From: Lysobacterales bacterium
Lineage (GTDB): Bacteria > Pseudomonadota > Gammaproteobacteria > Xanthomonadales > SZUA-36
Assembly (NCBI GenBank): GCA_026193295.1
Contig: JAPHSB010000110.1
Location: forward strand, 1-5,948
Direction: 5' to 3'
DNA: 5,948 nucleotides
Under the pieces are notes generated by a model. It was not told the DNA's origin and did not search any database. It worked only from the letters and a program-made list of their open reading frames with translations. The translations under genes and the position numbers were made by a program. Below are positions 1-5,948 of this stretch, one piece after another. How positions within the stretch are numbered: the first letter of the stretch is position 1; every line of letters begins with the position of its first letter.

Positions 1-39
1 GCCGCGAGCGTCGACGACCTGCAGCGCATCCAATTCTGA
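1..39 (+). CDS. 3' end of an upstream gene (partial)
   Basis: Frame 1 reads AASVDDLQRIQF and stops with TGA at 37-39, ten bases before the lipoprotein ATG. A reading frame that closes just ahead of the next gene's ribosome-binding site is what the tail of a co-directional operon neighbour looks like. The 12 residues look like a helical C-terminus but are too few to name a family. Frames 2 and 3 are also open across this short stretch, so the assignment rests on the stop position and spacing. The gene would begin left of the window. Confidence 0.45.
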   Translation, partial: AASVDDLQRIQF

Positions 40-49
40 TCGGAGCTAC

Positions 50-1981
50 ATGGGATACCGCGAGAAATCACATTCCGGCCATCTTGCCTGCCTGGCCCTG
101 CTGATCGCAGCGCTGCTGGTGGCGGGCTGTGCCGGCACCGCGCGCGGCTCCCGTTCATCCGTGTTCAAGCCCGATGAATCCGTCGAGCTGGCCGACTTCA
201 GCCTGTCGCGGGCCGATGCCCTGGTGGTGATCCGCTACCCGGCCATCATCCAGGCCGAGGCCGAGGAGCCCTATTTCCACGCTTTTTCGATCAACGCGAT
301 CGGCGGCGAGGTGCCGCCGGCCAACCGTACCAAGAGGGTCACGACGCGCATCGCCCAGTCGGTCATCGCCAAGTCCAACTACTACGTGATGTCGCTGTAC
401 CGGGAACTACAAAAAGAGCTGCCGCAGGACACGGTGCTGCTGTCGCCGCACATCATCCTTTGGGACCCGGAGCAGGGCGTTTACAGCCGGCCGATCCTGG
501 CCACCGAACAGATCCCCAGCGTCATCACGGTCGATTTCAACGTCTATTCCTATCCCGACACCACCGCGATGATGGACTCGCCGCCGATCACCTTTGGTGA
601 CCTGGTGACGCCATTGTTCGTACTGCACAGTGACCGCTGGCTGCAGCCTTCCACCAACGGCCTGTTGCTGTCCAGCGAGCCGCTGACCGGGGCGGCCTGG
701 GCCTTGTCGGAAGAGCAGGTCGTGAGCGCCCTGGAAAGCCGGCTCAACTTCACGCCGGTGCGCTACCAGCGCCCCCTGGATTTCATTTCCTTCCTGAACC
801 GCCGGGCGCCCGATGCCCGCGACCTGCCGCTGAAATCCGTGAGCAGCCAGTCGCGCGACGTCATGGCCGTCGAGCAATACCCGGTCGAGAAGATCCAGAT
901 GCGGGGCGAGATGCTGGCCAACCTGACGTCCGACTACCAGTCGGACCCCTTCGTCGAGAGCTTTGTCCGGGGAGCGGCGACCCGCGTCAAGCAGGCCCTG
1001 AACGAAGTCAACCATGACAAGGCCACGTTTTTCACCCGCCAGAACGCGCTGGCCCGCTTCGATCCGGAATTGGCCATCGCCTTCCTGGCCCGCGCTGGAG
1101 GTGAGGACGTCAGGTCGCGGCTGCAACTGGCCGAGGCCCTGATCGAGTCCGAACGGAAGTTCATCTCGGCCCAGTCGCTCAGCATTTACGACGGCACCTA
1201 CCTGGGCGATTATGGCGACAAGATGCGACAGATGATCGAAGGCGAATACCGCCTGCTGGAAGACCGGCGCAGCGCGGCGCGCAAGCAGAACGTGACCGCT
1301 GCCTTCGCGGCGCTGGCACTGGCCGGCTCCATCTACGGCGCTACCGCCTCGGGCGCTGCCGGCGCTGCGCTGCAGAGCTTCAGCGGACTGTTTGTGCTCG
1401 GTTCGATCTGGGCCATGAGTTCGACCCTGGAAACCCGCGCCGAGTCGGCGCAGATGTCGGAGCACTTCCTCGCGCTGATTGCGCCCGCGCTGGAGCGGCA
1501 GATCTCCGTGCAGATGGAGTGGATGGAATCGAAGGAGCGCATCTCCGCGATGGGCTTTGCGGAATTCCGCAACAAGACCCTGACCCTGTACCAGGCGCGG
1601 ATCCGCTCGCTGGAAACCCGCTTTGCCGATGACTGTCTGTTCCGGCACCCGGCATTCACCGTGGCTGGCCGCTGGTACGGGGGATGCCGGGACGGCCGCG
1701 CGGACGGCCGCGGTTACGGCGTCATCGTCGACGGTGCGGGTAACACGGTGGAGTTTCTCGGCCAGGCCCGGGCGGGCCTGGCGGAGGGCGTCGGCGGCAT
1801 GATCGCGCGGTACCCCAATCAAACCGGTGCGTTCTATTTCGAAGGCACGTTCCGTGGCGGAATCCCCGATGGTGTGCTGCGGGTCGAGGAGCCAGGCGGC
1901 AAGCCGCGGGTCCGCGAGTTCCGTGCTGGGAAGGATACGGGCGCGGGTAACGCGGACGCCGTGCAGCGCCTGGTGTTTTGA
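50..1981 (+). CDS. Lipoprotein of unknown function with C-terminal MORN repeats
   Basis: This is a 643-aa envelope lipoprotein that I do not recognise as a named family. Residues 1-26 form a signal peptide ending in the lipobox LVAG-C27. Ala at +2 (no Asp) would favour sorting to the outer membrane under the usual Lol rule. Residues about 45-400 are mixed, then helical and charged, with no motif I can name. Residues 415-456 are a long Ala/Gly-rich hydrophobic stretch that could be two short membrane or packing helices. A helical, Arg/Glu-rich region follows to about 525. From about 543 three MORN-type repeats appear: YGGCRDGRADGRG at 543-555, FLGQARAGLAEGVGG at 569-583 and FEGTFRGGIPDG at 597-608. 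C529 and C546 could pair as a disulfide. The start ATG is preceded by GGAG at 42-45 with 4 nt spacing, and it places a well-formed signal peptide at the N-terminus. It is probably co-transcribed with the next gene. MORN repeats usually mediate protein or lipid contacts, so a structural or scaffolding role is a guess only. Confidence 0.88.
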   Translation: MGYREKSHSGHLACLALLIAALLVAGCAGTARGSRSSVFKPDESVELADFSLSRADALVVIRYPAIIQAEAEEPYFHAFSINAIGGEVPPANRTKRVTTRIAQSVIAKSNYYVMSLYRELQKELPQDTVLLSPHIILWDPEQGVYSRPILATEQIPSVITVDFNVYSYPDTTAMMDSPPITFGDLVTPLFVLHSDRWLQPSTNGLLLSSEPLTGAAWALSEEQVVSALESRLNFTPVRYQRPLDFISFLNRRAPDARDLPLKSVSSQSRDVMAVEQYPVEKIQMRGEMLANLTSDYQSDPFVESFVRGAATRVKQALNEVNHDKATFFTRQNALARFDPELAIAFLARAGGEDVRSRLQLAEALIESERKFISAQSLSIYDGTYLGDYGDKMRQMIEGEYRLLEDRRSAARKQNVTAAFAALALAGSIYGATASGAAGAALQSFSGLFVLGSIWAMSSTLETRAESAQMSEHFLALIAPALERQISVQMEWMESKERISAMGFAEFRNKTLTLYQARIRSLETRFADDCLFRHPAFTVAGRWYGGCRDGRADGRGYGVIVDGAGNTVEFLGQARAGLAEGVGGMIARYPNQTGAFYFEGTFRGGIPDGVLRVEEPGGKPRVREFRAGKDTGAGNADAVQRLVF

Positions 1982-1985
1982 GCAT

Positions 1986-1990
1986 GGAGG
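1986..1990 (+). promoter_or_regulatory. Shine-Dalgarno deciding the start of the exported-protein gene
   Basis: GGAGG lies 5 nt before the TTG at 1996, within the purine run GGAGGAGG at 1986-1993. The in-frame ATG at 1984 sits immediately before this purine run and has no Shine-Dalgarno of its own upstream, and neither does the in-frame TTG at 1978. The site therefore favours TTG 1996 as the start. Confidence 0.55.
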
Positions 1991-1995
1991 AGGCA

Positions 1996-2805
1996 TTGAT
2001 CAGCAGGGTGTGGATTGCGAAGGTGCTGCCGGTACTGACCCTGGCATGGATGCTGCTGATGCCCATCCGGGGCCTGGCCGCTTTCGATTTCAGCTCGCTG
2101 GAGCCACTGACCCCGGGGGAGCAATATCGTCAGCTCAGCCTGTTGTCGCTGATGGCCGGCGGCGTCGACCCGGCTTTGCTCGAACTGCTGCAGCCCGTCG
2201 TCCAGGCGCGGACGGAGCGCCGCGCAGCCGGTGACCCGGGCATGGAGTTGGCGCTCGACGATTACGTCAAACCCCTGGCGCGGATCATCGACCAGGACAT
2301 CCTGCTGGCCGGCGCCGCGCAGCTGTTCCAGTTCGCCCGCGAGAACGGGCCGGAGATCCAGGCCCGGATGACCCGGATCGCGCGAGCCAACCCCATCCTG
2401 ATCAGCATGGTCGACGTGAACGAGATCGCGGCGGACGCCATCATCATCCGCAATGCGATCGCCGATGGCATCGAGTACTCGGCCGTGATCGACGATCCAT
2501 CGGCGCCCGCGCAGGTCCGGGCGCTGCGCGAGCAGACCGTCTACCTGCGCAACATGATGGAGTTCAACCAGTTCCAGCAAGAGCTCGCGCTGCTGACCGA
2601 GGAGGCCATCATTGACCTGGGCGGCCGCCTGGATGCCTATCAGCGGATGTTCAACGACGAGGTGGACCCCGAGTTGATCAAGCGCCGGGTTGAGTCATCC
2701 CAGATCATGAACCAGCAGACCGAAAGCCGCTTCGAGGAGCAGGCCATGCAAAACAATTCCGAGTTACTGATGATGCTGATCCTCATGGAAAGCCAGATTC
2801 ACTGA
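1996..2805 (+). CDS. Exported helical protein of unknown function
   Basis: About 269 aa, not assignable to a family by eye. From TTG 1996 the protein begins M-ISRVWIAK followed by a hydrophobic core to about residue 24, then GLAA before FDF at 30-32: a standard Sec signal peptide with cleavage near residue 28 or 29. No Cys follows, so it is probably soluble in the periplasm or surface-associated rather than a lipoprotein. The mature part is almost entirely predicted helix, rich in Leu, Ala, Glu and Gln, with few Gly and no visible catalytic motif. The last about 45 residues are Gln/Asn/Glu-rich and end in a Met/Leu patch (LLMMLILME), which could be an amphipathic or coiled-coil tail. The start was chosen for its Shine-Dalgarno and for a basic n-region; ATG 1984 would add four residues (MEEA) and put two Glu in the n-region. 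The 14-nt gap to the upstream lipoprotein gene implies co-transcription and perhaps a shared complex. Confidence 0.82.
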   Translation: MISRVWIAKVLPVLTLAWMLLMPIRGLAAFDFSSLEPLTPGEQYRQLSLLSLMAGGVDPALLELLQPVVQARTERRAAGDPGMELALDDYVKPLARIIDQDILLAGAAQLFQFARENGPEIQARMTRIARANPILISMVDVNEIAADAIIIRNAIADGIEYSAVIDDPSAPAQVRALREQTVYLRNMMEFNQFQQELALLTEEAIIDLGGRLDAYQRMFNDEVDPELIKRRVESSQIMNQQTESRFEEQAMQNNSELLMMLILMESQIH

Positions 2806-2834
2806 CCGCTGTCCCTCGCCGATCCGGGACCGAC

Positions 2835-2862
2835 TTGCGCTTTGGGGCCGATCGCACATAAT
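2835..2862 (+). promoter_or_regulatory. Candidate sigma70-type promoter for the small ORF and molybdoenzyme operon
   Basis: TTGCGC at 2835-2840 and CATAAT at 2857-2862 are separated by 16 nt. The -10 matches TATAAT at five of six positions; the -35 matches TTGACA at three. Transcription would start near 2869, giving a leader of about 30 nt to the ATG at 2901. It lies in the only sizeable gap between the two gene groups, where a promoter is expected. A, T-rich hexamers are rare in this GC-rich window, which supports the call. No operator-like palindrome is evident around it. Confidence 0.42.
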
Positions 2863-2900
2863 GGAAAAGGCGTGATCCGTGACACTCCCAGAGGTTTTCC

Positions 2901-3032
2901 ATGAACAAGCTGTTGAGTTCGACACGGTTTCTTTCGCTGGCCGCCAGCCGCGACAACCCCGGGTCGCGAGCCGAGATGGAAGCCATCGGTGAATCCGACC
3001 GGATGACGCTCAAGTTCCGCAAGCCGGAATAA
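2901..3032 (+). CDS. Candidate 43-aa small protein upstream of the molybdoenzyme genes
   Basis: A short frame ATG 2901 to TAA 3030-3032 encodes 43 residues beginning MNKLLSSTRFLSLAA and ending TLKFRKPE. It has GAGG at 2891-2894, 6 nt before the ATG, and a candidate promoter about 40 nt further upstream. Third codon positions are G or C in roughly four fifths of codons, like the neighbouring genes. The protein has a mildly hydrophobic, Ser/Leu-rich N-terminus followed by a charged, polar half; it lacks a long enough hydrophobic core for a membrane helix. I recognise no family. It is 36 nt upstream of the [2Fe-2S] subunit start, so it would share that transcript. It may be a genuine small protein, a leader peptide, or a chance frame in GC-rich DNA. 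Confidence 0.45.
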   Translation: MNKLLSSTRFLSLAASRDNPGSRAEMEAIGESDRMTLKFRKPE

Positions 3033-3052
3033 GCCCAAACAACCCATGCAGC

Positions 3053-3060
3053 AGGTGGAG
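3053..3060 (+). promoter_or_regulatory. Ribosome-binding site of the [2Fe-2S] subunit gene
   Basis: AGGTGGAG ends 8 nt before ATG 3069 and supports that start over the in-frame GTG at 3060, which overlaps the end of this purine tract. It is flanked by two copies of TGCAGCA (3047-3053 and 3061-3067). Confidence 0.55.
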
Positions 3061-3068
3061 TGCAGCAC

Positions 3069-3536
3069 ATGATCCAATTGACGGTTAACGGCGAAAAACA
3101 GGCGTACGAGGGCGAGGGCGACCTGCCGCTGCTCTGGTATTTGCGCGATTTCCTGGGCCTCACGGGCAGCAAGTACGGTTGCGGCAAGGGCCTCTGCGGC
3201 GCCTGCACCGTGCACCTTGACGGCCAGGCCATCCGCTCCTGCTCGGTGCCCATGGAGCGCCTCGAGGGCGCCGACATCACGACCATCGAGGGACTGGCCG
3301 CGGGTGGCGAGCATCCGCTGCAGATCGCCTGGGCGGAACACAAGGTACCGCAGTGCGGATACTGCCAGTCCGGGCAGATCATGCAAGCGGCGGCGCTGCT
3401 GGCGGGCAGCCCTGCTCCCGACGAGCAGCAGATCGACGACGCCATGGGCGGCGTGATCTGCCGTTGCGGCACTTACCAGCGCATCCGGGCGGCGATCAGG
3501 TCAGCTGCCGGATCGACTGCGGGAGGTGGCGCATGA
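3069..3536 (+). CDS. [2Fe-2S] small subunit of a xanthine oxidase-family molybdenum hydroxylase (IorA-like)
   Basis: This 155-aa protein is the electron-transfer subunit of a molybdenum hydroxylase, passing electrons from the molybdenum site through two [2Fe-2S] clusters. Residues 1-75 form a plant-ferredoxin-like domain with cluster ligands C38, C43, C46 and C58 (motif YGCGKGLCGACTVH). Residues 80-150 form the helical [2Fe-2S] domain with C96, C99, C131 and C133 (QCGYCQSGQ and ICRCGTY). All eight ligands are present, and Q95 matches the conserved Gln next to the pterin cofactor in the family. Length matches stand-alone small subunits such as IorA of isoquinoline 1-oxidoreductase (about 150 aa), without fused FAD or molybdenum domains. 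ATG 3069 is preferred for its ribosome-binding site; GTG 3060 would add three residues. The protein has no signal peptide and would be exported with the Tat-bearing large subunit. Its stop overlaps the large-subunit ATG (ATGA), indicating translational coupling. The family is certain; the exact substrate is not, so no symbol is given. Confidence 0.95.
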   Translation: MIQLTVNGEKQAYEGEGDLPLLWYLRDFLGLTGSKYGCGKGLCGACTVHLDGQAIRSCSVPMERLEGADITTIEGLAAGGEHPLQIAWAEHKVPQCGYCQSGQIMQAAALLAGSPAPDEQQIDDAMGGVICRCGTYQRIRAAIRSAAGSTAGGGA

Positions 3537-5815
3537 ATCCCTTCCAGAAATTCGCCGCCAGGCCGCGCCCGGTCTCCGACCCGCAAGCCATCCAGCAGGT
3601 CAGCCGCCGCGATTTCCTGAAAACGGGCGGTGTATTCGTCATCGGGGTCTCCCTGTTCGGATGCGGCCCGGAGAGCGCGCCGATTCCCGTGCGCCCGGCG
3701 CCCACCGGGCCATGGTCCCCCGACGTCTATGTCAGTTTCGACACGGACGGAACCGTGCGCATCATTTCGCATCGCAGCGAAATGGGCCAGGGCATTCGCA
3801 CCGGGCTGCCGGCCGTGCTCGCCGACGAGATGGAAGCGGACTGGGCGCGGGTTGTGGTTGAACAGGCCACAGGCGATGCAAAGTACGGCGATCAGAATAC
3901 TGACGGTTCCCATTCGGTCCGCGATTTCATGCAGCGCATGCGCGAAGCCGGCGCGACCGTGCGCCGGATGCTGGAGCAGTCGGCGGCCAAGCAGTGGGGC
4001 GTAGACGTCGATGAGTGCCGCGCCGAGCTGCACACGGTGGTGCACCAGCCGTCCGGCCGGGTGCTGGATTACAGTGAGCTGGTGGCCGGCGCAGCCGAAC
4101 TGCCGGTGCCGGGTTTGGAACAGCTTGCCTTCAAGTCGCGTGACCAGTTCCGCTACATCGGCAAGGAACTGCCGATCGTCGACATGCACGACATGACCCA
4201 CGGCACCGCCAACTACGGCGCCGACACGCGTCTGCCGGGCATGAAGTTCGCGGCCATCGCCCGGCCGCCGGTGGTTTTCGGCAAGGTCAAATCGTATGAC
4301 GCGACTGCCGCCCTGGCCGTGGCCGGCGTCGAGCAGGTCATCGAAATACCGGCGGCCGAACCACCCGCTATGTACAAGGCGCTGGGCGGTCTCGCCGTGA
4401 TCGCCTCCAACACCTGGGCCGCACTGAAGGGCCGGGACCTGTTGTCGGTCGAGTGGGAGGACGGCGCGAACGCGGATTACGATTCGGCAGCCTACAAAGC
4501 CGCCATGCTGGAGACGGTGCGCCGGCCGGGAACGCCCGTACGCAACGAGGGCGATGCCGACACCGCGCTGGCCGGGGCCGTACAAACCGTGGCGGCTGAA
4601 TACTACGCGCCGCACCTGGCGCATGCGCCGATGGAACCGCCGGCCGCGGTTGCGTCGGTCACGCCGGAGTTCTGCGAAATCTGGGCCCCGGTCCAGGATC
4701 CGCAGTCCCTGATCCCGATGGCCGAAGCGGTGAGCGGGCTCACGCCCGCCCAGATCCGCGTCAACGTGACTTTGCTCGGCGGGGCCTTCGGGCGTAAATC
4801 GAAATGCGATTTCGCCGAGGAAGCGGTTTACCTCTCGAAACAGCTGGGTGCCCCGGTGCTCGTGCAGTGGAGCCGCGAGGACGACATCCGGCACGACTAT
4901 TTCCATTCTGTCAGCGCCCAGCGGCTGGAAGCCGGCCTGGACGAGGCAGGCATCGTCACCGCGTGGCGTCACCGGCTGTGCTACCCCAGCATCTTTTCCA
5001 CCTTCGACGCCGCGACGCGGGAACCGGTGCCGCTCGAACTCGGCCTCGGGGCCCAGAATGTGCCTTACGCGATTCCCAATTTGCGCCTGGAGACCGGACC
5101 GATCGAAGCCAAGGTGCGCATTGGTTGGCTGCGCTCGGTCTGCAACATCTTCCAGTCGTTCGCCATCAATTCCTTCAGCGACGAAATTGCCCATGCGCGC
5201 GGTGTCGACCCACGTGAAAACCTGCTGCAGTTGCTCGGGGCCGATCGCGAGATCGACGTGGCGGCGCTGGGCCTGGAAGCCACCGAGAACTATCCTTTCG
5301 AGACCGGCCGGTTGCGCAACGTGATCCAGTTGGTGGCCGAGCGGGCCGGCTGGGGCCGCCCAATGGCGCCCGGCCACGGCCTCGGTATCGCGGCCCAGTA
5401 CAGCTTCCTGAGCTATGTCGCCGCCGTCGTCGAGGTGGCCGTGGCCGAGGACGGCAGCTGGAGTGTCCCGCGGGTGGATATCGCTATCGATTGCGGCACC
5501 TACGTCAACCCGGATCGGGTGCGCGCCCAGCAGGAGGGCGCAGTGATCTTCGGCCTGAGCCTGGCCCGCGACAGCCAGATCACGGCATCGAAAGGGCGGA
5601 TCGACCAGGGCAACTTCAACGACTACCGCGTGCTGCGTATCGGCCAGACGCCGGACACCCGGGTGCACCTGGTGGACAGCGAGGCACCGCCGGCCGGGGT
5701 CGGCGAACCGGGCGTTCCGCCGATCGCGCCGGCCACAGCCAACGCGATCTTCGCCGCCACCGGTAAGCGCTTCCGCGAACTGCCGCTGGGACCGACGCTT
5801 AAACTCGACGGCTAG
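3533..5815 (+). CDS. Molybdopterin-binding large subunit of a xanthine oxidase-family hydroxylase (IorB-like, Tat-exported)
   Basis: This 760-aa catalytic subunit would hydroxylate an N-heterocycle or oxidise an aldehyde using water as oxygen source at a molybdenum-pterin site; the substrate cannot be read from sequence. The N-terminus carries a twin-arginine signal, SRRDFLK at 24-30, then a hydrophobic stretch to about 43, so export of the folded enzyme is likely. Residues about 50-215 contain HRSEMGQGIRTG (GQG at 85-87), the segment that IorB-type proteins carry ahead of the hammerhead domain. The a/b hammerhead domain spans about 221-312. The molybdopterin-binding parts follow with HAPMEPP at 364-370, GGAFGRK at 416-422, WSREDD at 446-451, R534 in WLRSV, DCGTYVNP at 653-660 and the catalytic-Glu motif GEPGVPP with E725. 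ATG 3533 has GGAGG 6 nt upstream and overlaps the small-subunit stop; the frame is open further upstream, but only inside the small-subunit gene. The length fits the IorB group (about 720-780 aa). C44 after LFG is a possible lipid-attachment site. Confidence 0.94.
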   Translation: MNPFQKFAARPRPVSDPQAIQQVSRRDFLKTGGVFVIGVSLFGCGPESAPIPVRPAPTGPWSPDVYVSFDTDGTVRIISHRSEMGQGIRTGLPAVLADEMEADWARVVVEQATGDAKYGDQNTDGSHSVRDFMQRMREAGATVRRMLEQSAAKQWGVDVDECRAELHTVVHQPSGRVLDYSELVAGAAELPVPGLEQLAFKSRDQFRYIGKELPIVDMHDMTHGTANYGADTRLPGMKFAAIARPPVVFGKVKSYDATAALAVAGVEQVIEIPAAEPPAMYKALGGLAVIASNTWAALKGRDLLSVEWEDGANADYDSAAYKAAMLETVRRPGTPVRNEGDADTALAGAVQTVAAEYYAPHLAHAPMEPPAAVASVTPEFCEIWAPVQDPQSLIPMAEAVSGLTPAQIRVNVTLLGGAFGRKSKCDFAEEAVYLSKQLGAPVLVQWSREDDIRHDYFHSVSAQRLEAGLDEAGIVTAWRHRLCYPSIFSTFDAATREPVPLELGLGAQNVPYAIPNLRLETGPIEAKVRIGWLRSVCNIFQSFAINSFSDEIAHARGVDPRENLLQLLGADREIDVAALGLEATENYPFETGRLRNVIQLVAERAGWGRPMAPGHGLGIAAQYSFLSYVAAVVEVAVAEDGSWSVPRVDIAIDCGTYVNPDRVRAQQEGAVIFGLSLARDSQITASKGRIDQGNFNDYRVLRIGQTPDTRVHLVDSEAPPAGVGEPGVPPIAPATANAIFAATGKRFRELPLGPTLKLDG

Positions 5816-5848
5816 GGCCTGCCAACACTGCATGGAACCGCGCAGCGG

Positions 5849-5885
5849 CGGGTCCGGTTGCCGTCGTCGGCGGGTGTCGGACCCG
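5849..5885 (+). terminator. GC-rich inverted repeat after the molybdoenzyme operon, possible 3'-end structure
   Basis: CGGGTCCG at 5849-5856 and CGGACCCG at 5878-5885 are perfect 8-bp inverted repeats. The loop contains a nested GCCG/CGGC hairpin at 5860-5871. It begins 34 nt after the large-subunit stop. No T-run follows, so it is not a canonical Rho-independent terminator; it could stabilise an mRNA end or be chance in GC-rich DNA. Confidence 0.28.
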
Positions 5886-5948
5886 ACGGCGTGCTGCGCC
5901 CGCCAGTCCCGGGAACTGCGACTGGCCGTGGTTCGCAGCTGCCTTGCA

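Noticed and set aside
407..1996. A 529-codon minus-strand frame under the lipoprotein gene
   Set aside because: Same GC-driven shadow effect; the translation is Arg/Gln/His-rich with no domain, while the plus strand shows a signal peptide, lipobox and MORN repeats.
1834..2580. A 248-codon minus-strand frame under the exported-protein gene
   Set aside because: Antisense to a gene with a signal peptide and ribosome-binding site; composition is typical of a shadow frame.
2811..2830. GTCCC/GGGAC inverted repeat just after the exported-protein gene, as a terminator
   Set aside because: The stem is only 5 bp with a 10-nt loop and no T-tract, so it is not distinguishable from chance.
2783..3472. 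Two minus-strand frames (229 and 195 codons) spanning the intergenic region and the small-subunit gene
   Set aside because: They are largely antisense to the small-subunit gene, whose eight cluster cysteines are unmistakable, and show no motifs themselves.
3353..3532. A 60-codon N-terminal extension of the large subunit
   Set aside because: The frame is open, but it lies within the small-subunit gene, reads Arg/Gly-rich junk, and would bury the Tat signal. ATG 3533 has a strong ribosome-binding site and the usual ATGA overlap.
3473..5833. A 786-codon open frame on the minus strand across the large-subunit gene
   Set aside because: It lies antisense to a clearly identified enzyme gene and arises because GC-rich third positions rarely make stop codons. 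Its translation is Arg/His/Gly-rich, low in recognisable motifs, and has no family resemblance.

Overview
The window reads as a compact, high-GC (by eye roughly two-thirds G+C, strongly G/C at third codon positions) Gram-negative chromosome. A lipobox lipoprotein, a Sec signal peptide protein and a Tat-signal molybdoenzyme on one strand fit a proteobacterium. I cannot place it more precisely from sequence alone. All supported genes are on the + strand, and I see no mobile elements, CRISPR arrays, rRNA or tRNA genes.

Left part (1-2805): an envelope-protein cluster. It opens with the probable last 12 codons of an upstream gene, stopping at 37-39. A 643-aa lipoprotein of unknown function follows; its C-terminus carries three MORN-type repeats and its middle holds an Ala/Gly-rich hydrophobic segment. 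A tightly spaced gene comes next, for an exported, mostly helical protein of about 269 aa that I do not recognise. It probably starts at a TTG whose Shine-Dalgarno follows the lipoprotein stop codon. The 10-nt and 14-nt gaps suggest one transcript and linked function, but the function is unknown.

Middle (2806-3068): a short intergenic region with a fair sigma70-like promoter (TTGCGC / 16 nt / CATAAT), then a 43-codon candidate small ORF with a good ribosome-binding site. The promoter would serve both the small ORF and the molybdoenzyme operon.

Right part (3069-5815): a two-gene operon for a molybdenum hydroxylase of the xanthine oxidase family, in the two-subunit IorA/IorB-like architecture. 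The small subunit has both [2Fe-2S] cysteine sets. The large molybdopterin-binding subunit overlaps it by ATGA and has a twin-arginine signal, so the folded heterodimer is probably exported together to the periplasmic side. The catalytic glutamate motif (GEPG) is intact, so the enzyme is probably active, but its substrate cannot be read from the sequence. No FAD subunit, cytochrome subunit or cofactor-maturation gene is visible before the window ends.

The last 133 nt (5816-5948) hold no supported gene, only a GC-rich inverted repeat that might form an RNA 3'-end structure. I found no clear evidence of a new system. The most interesting items are the MORN lipoprotein and its exported partner, the 43-codon ORF, and the Cys in the Tat signal of the large subunit.
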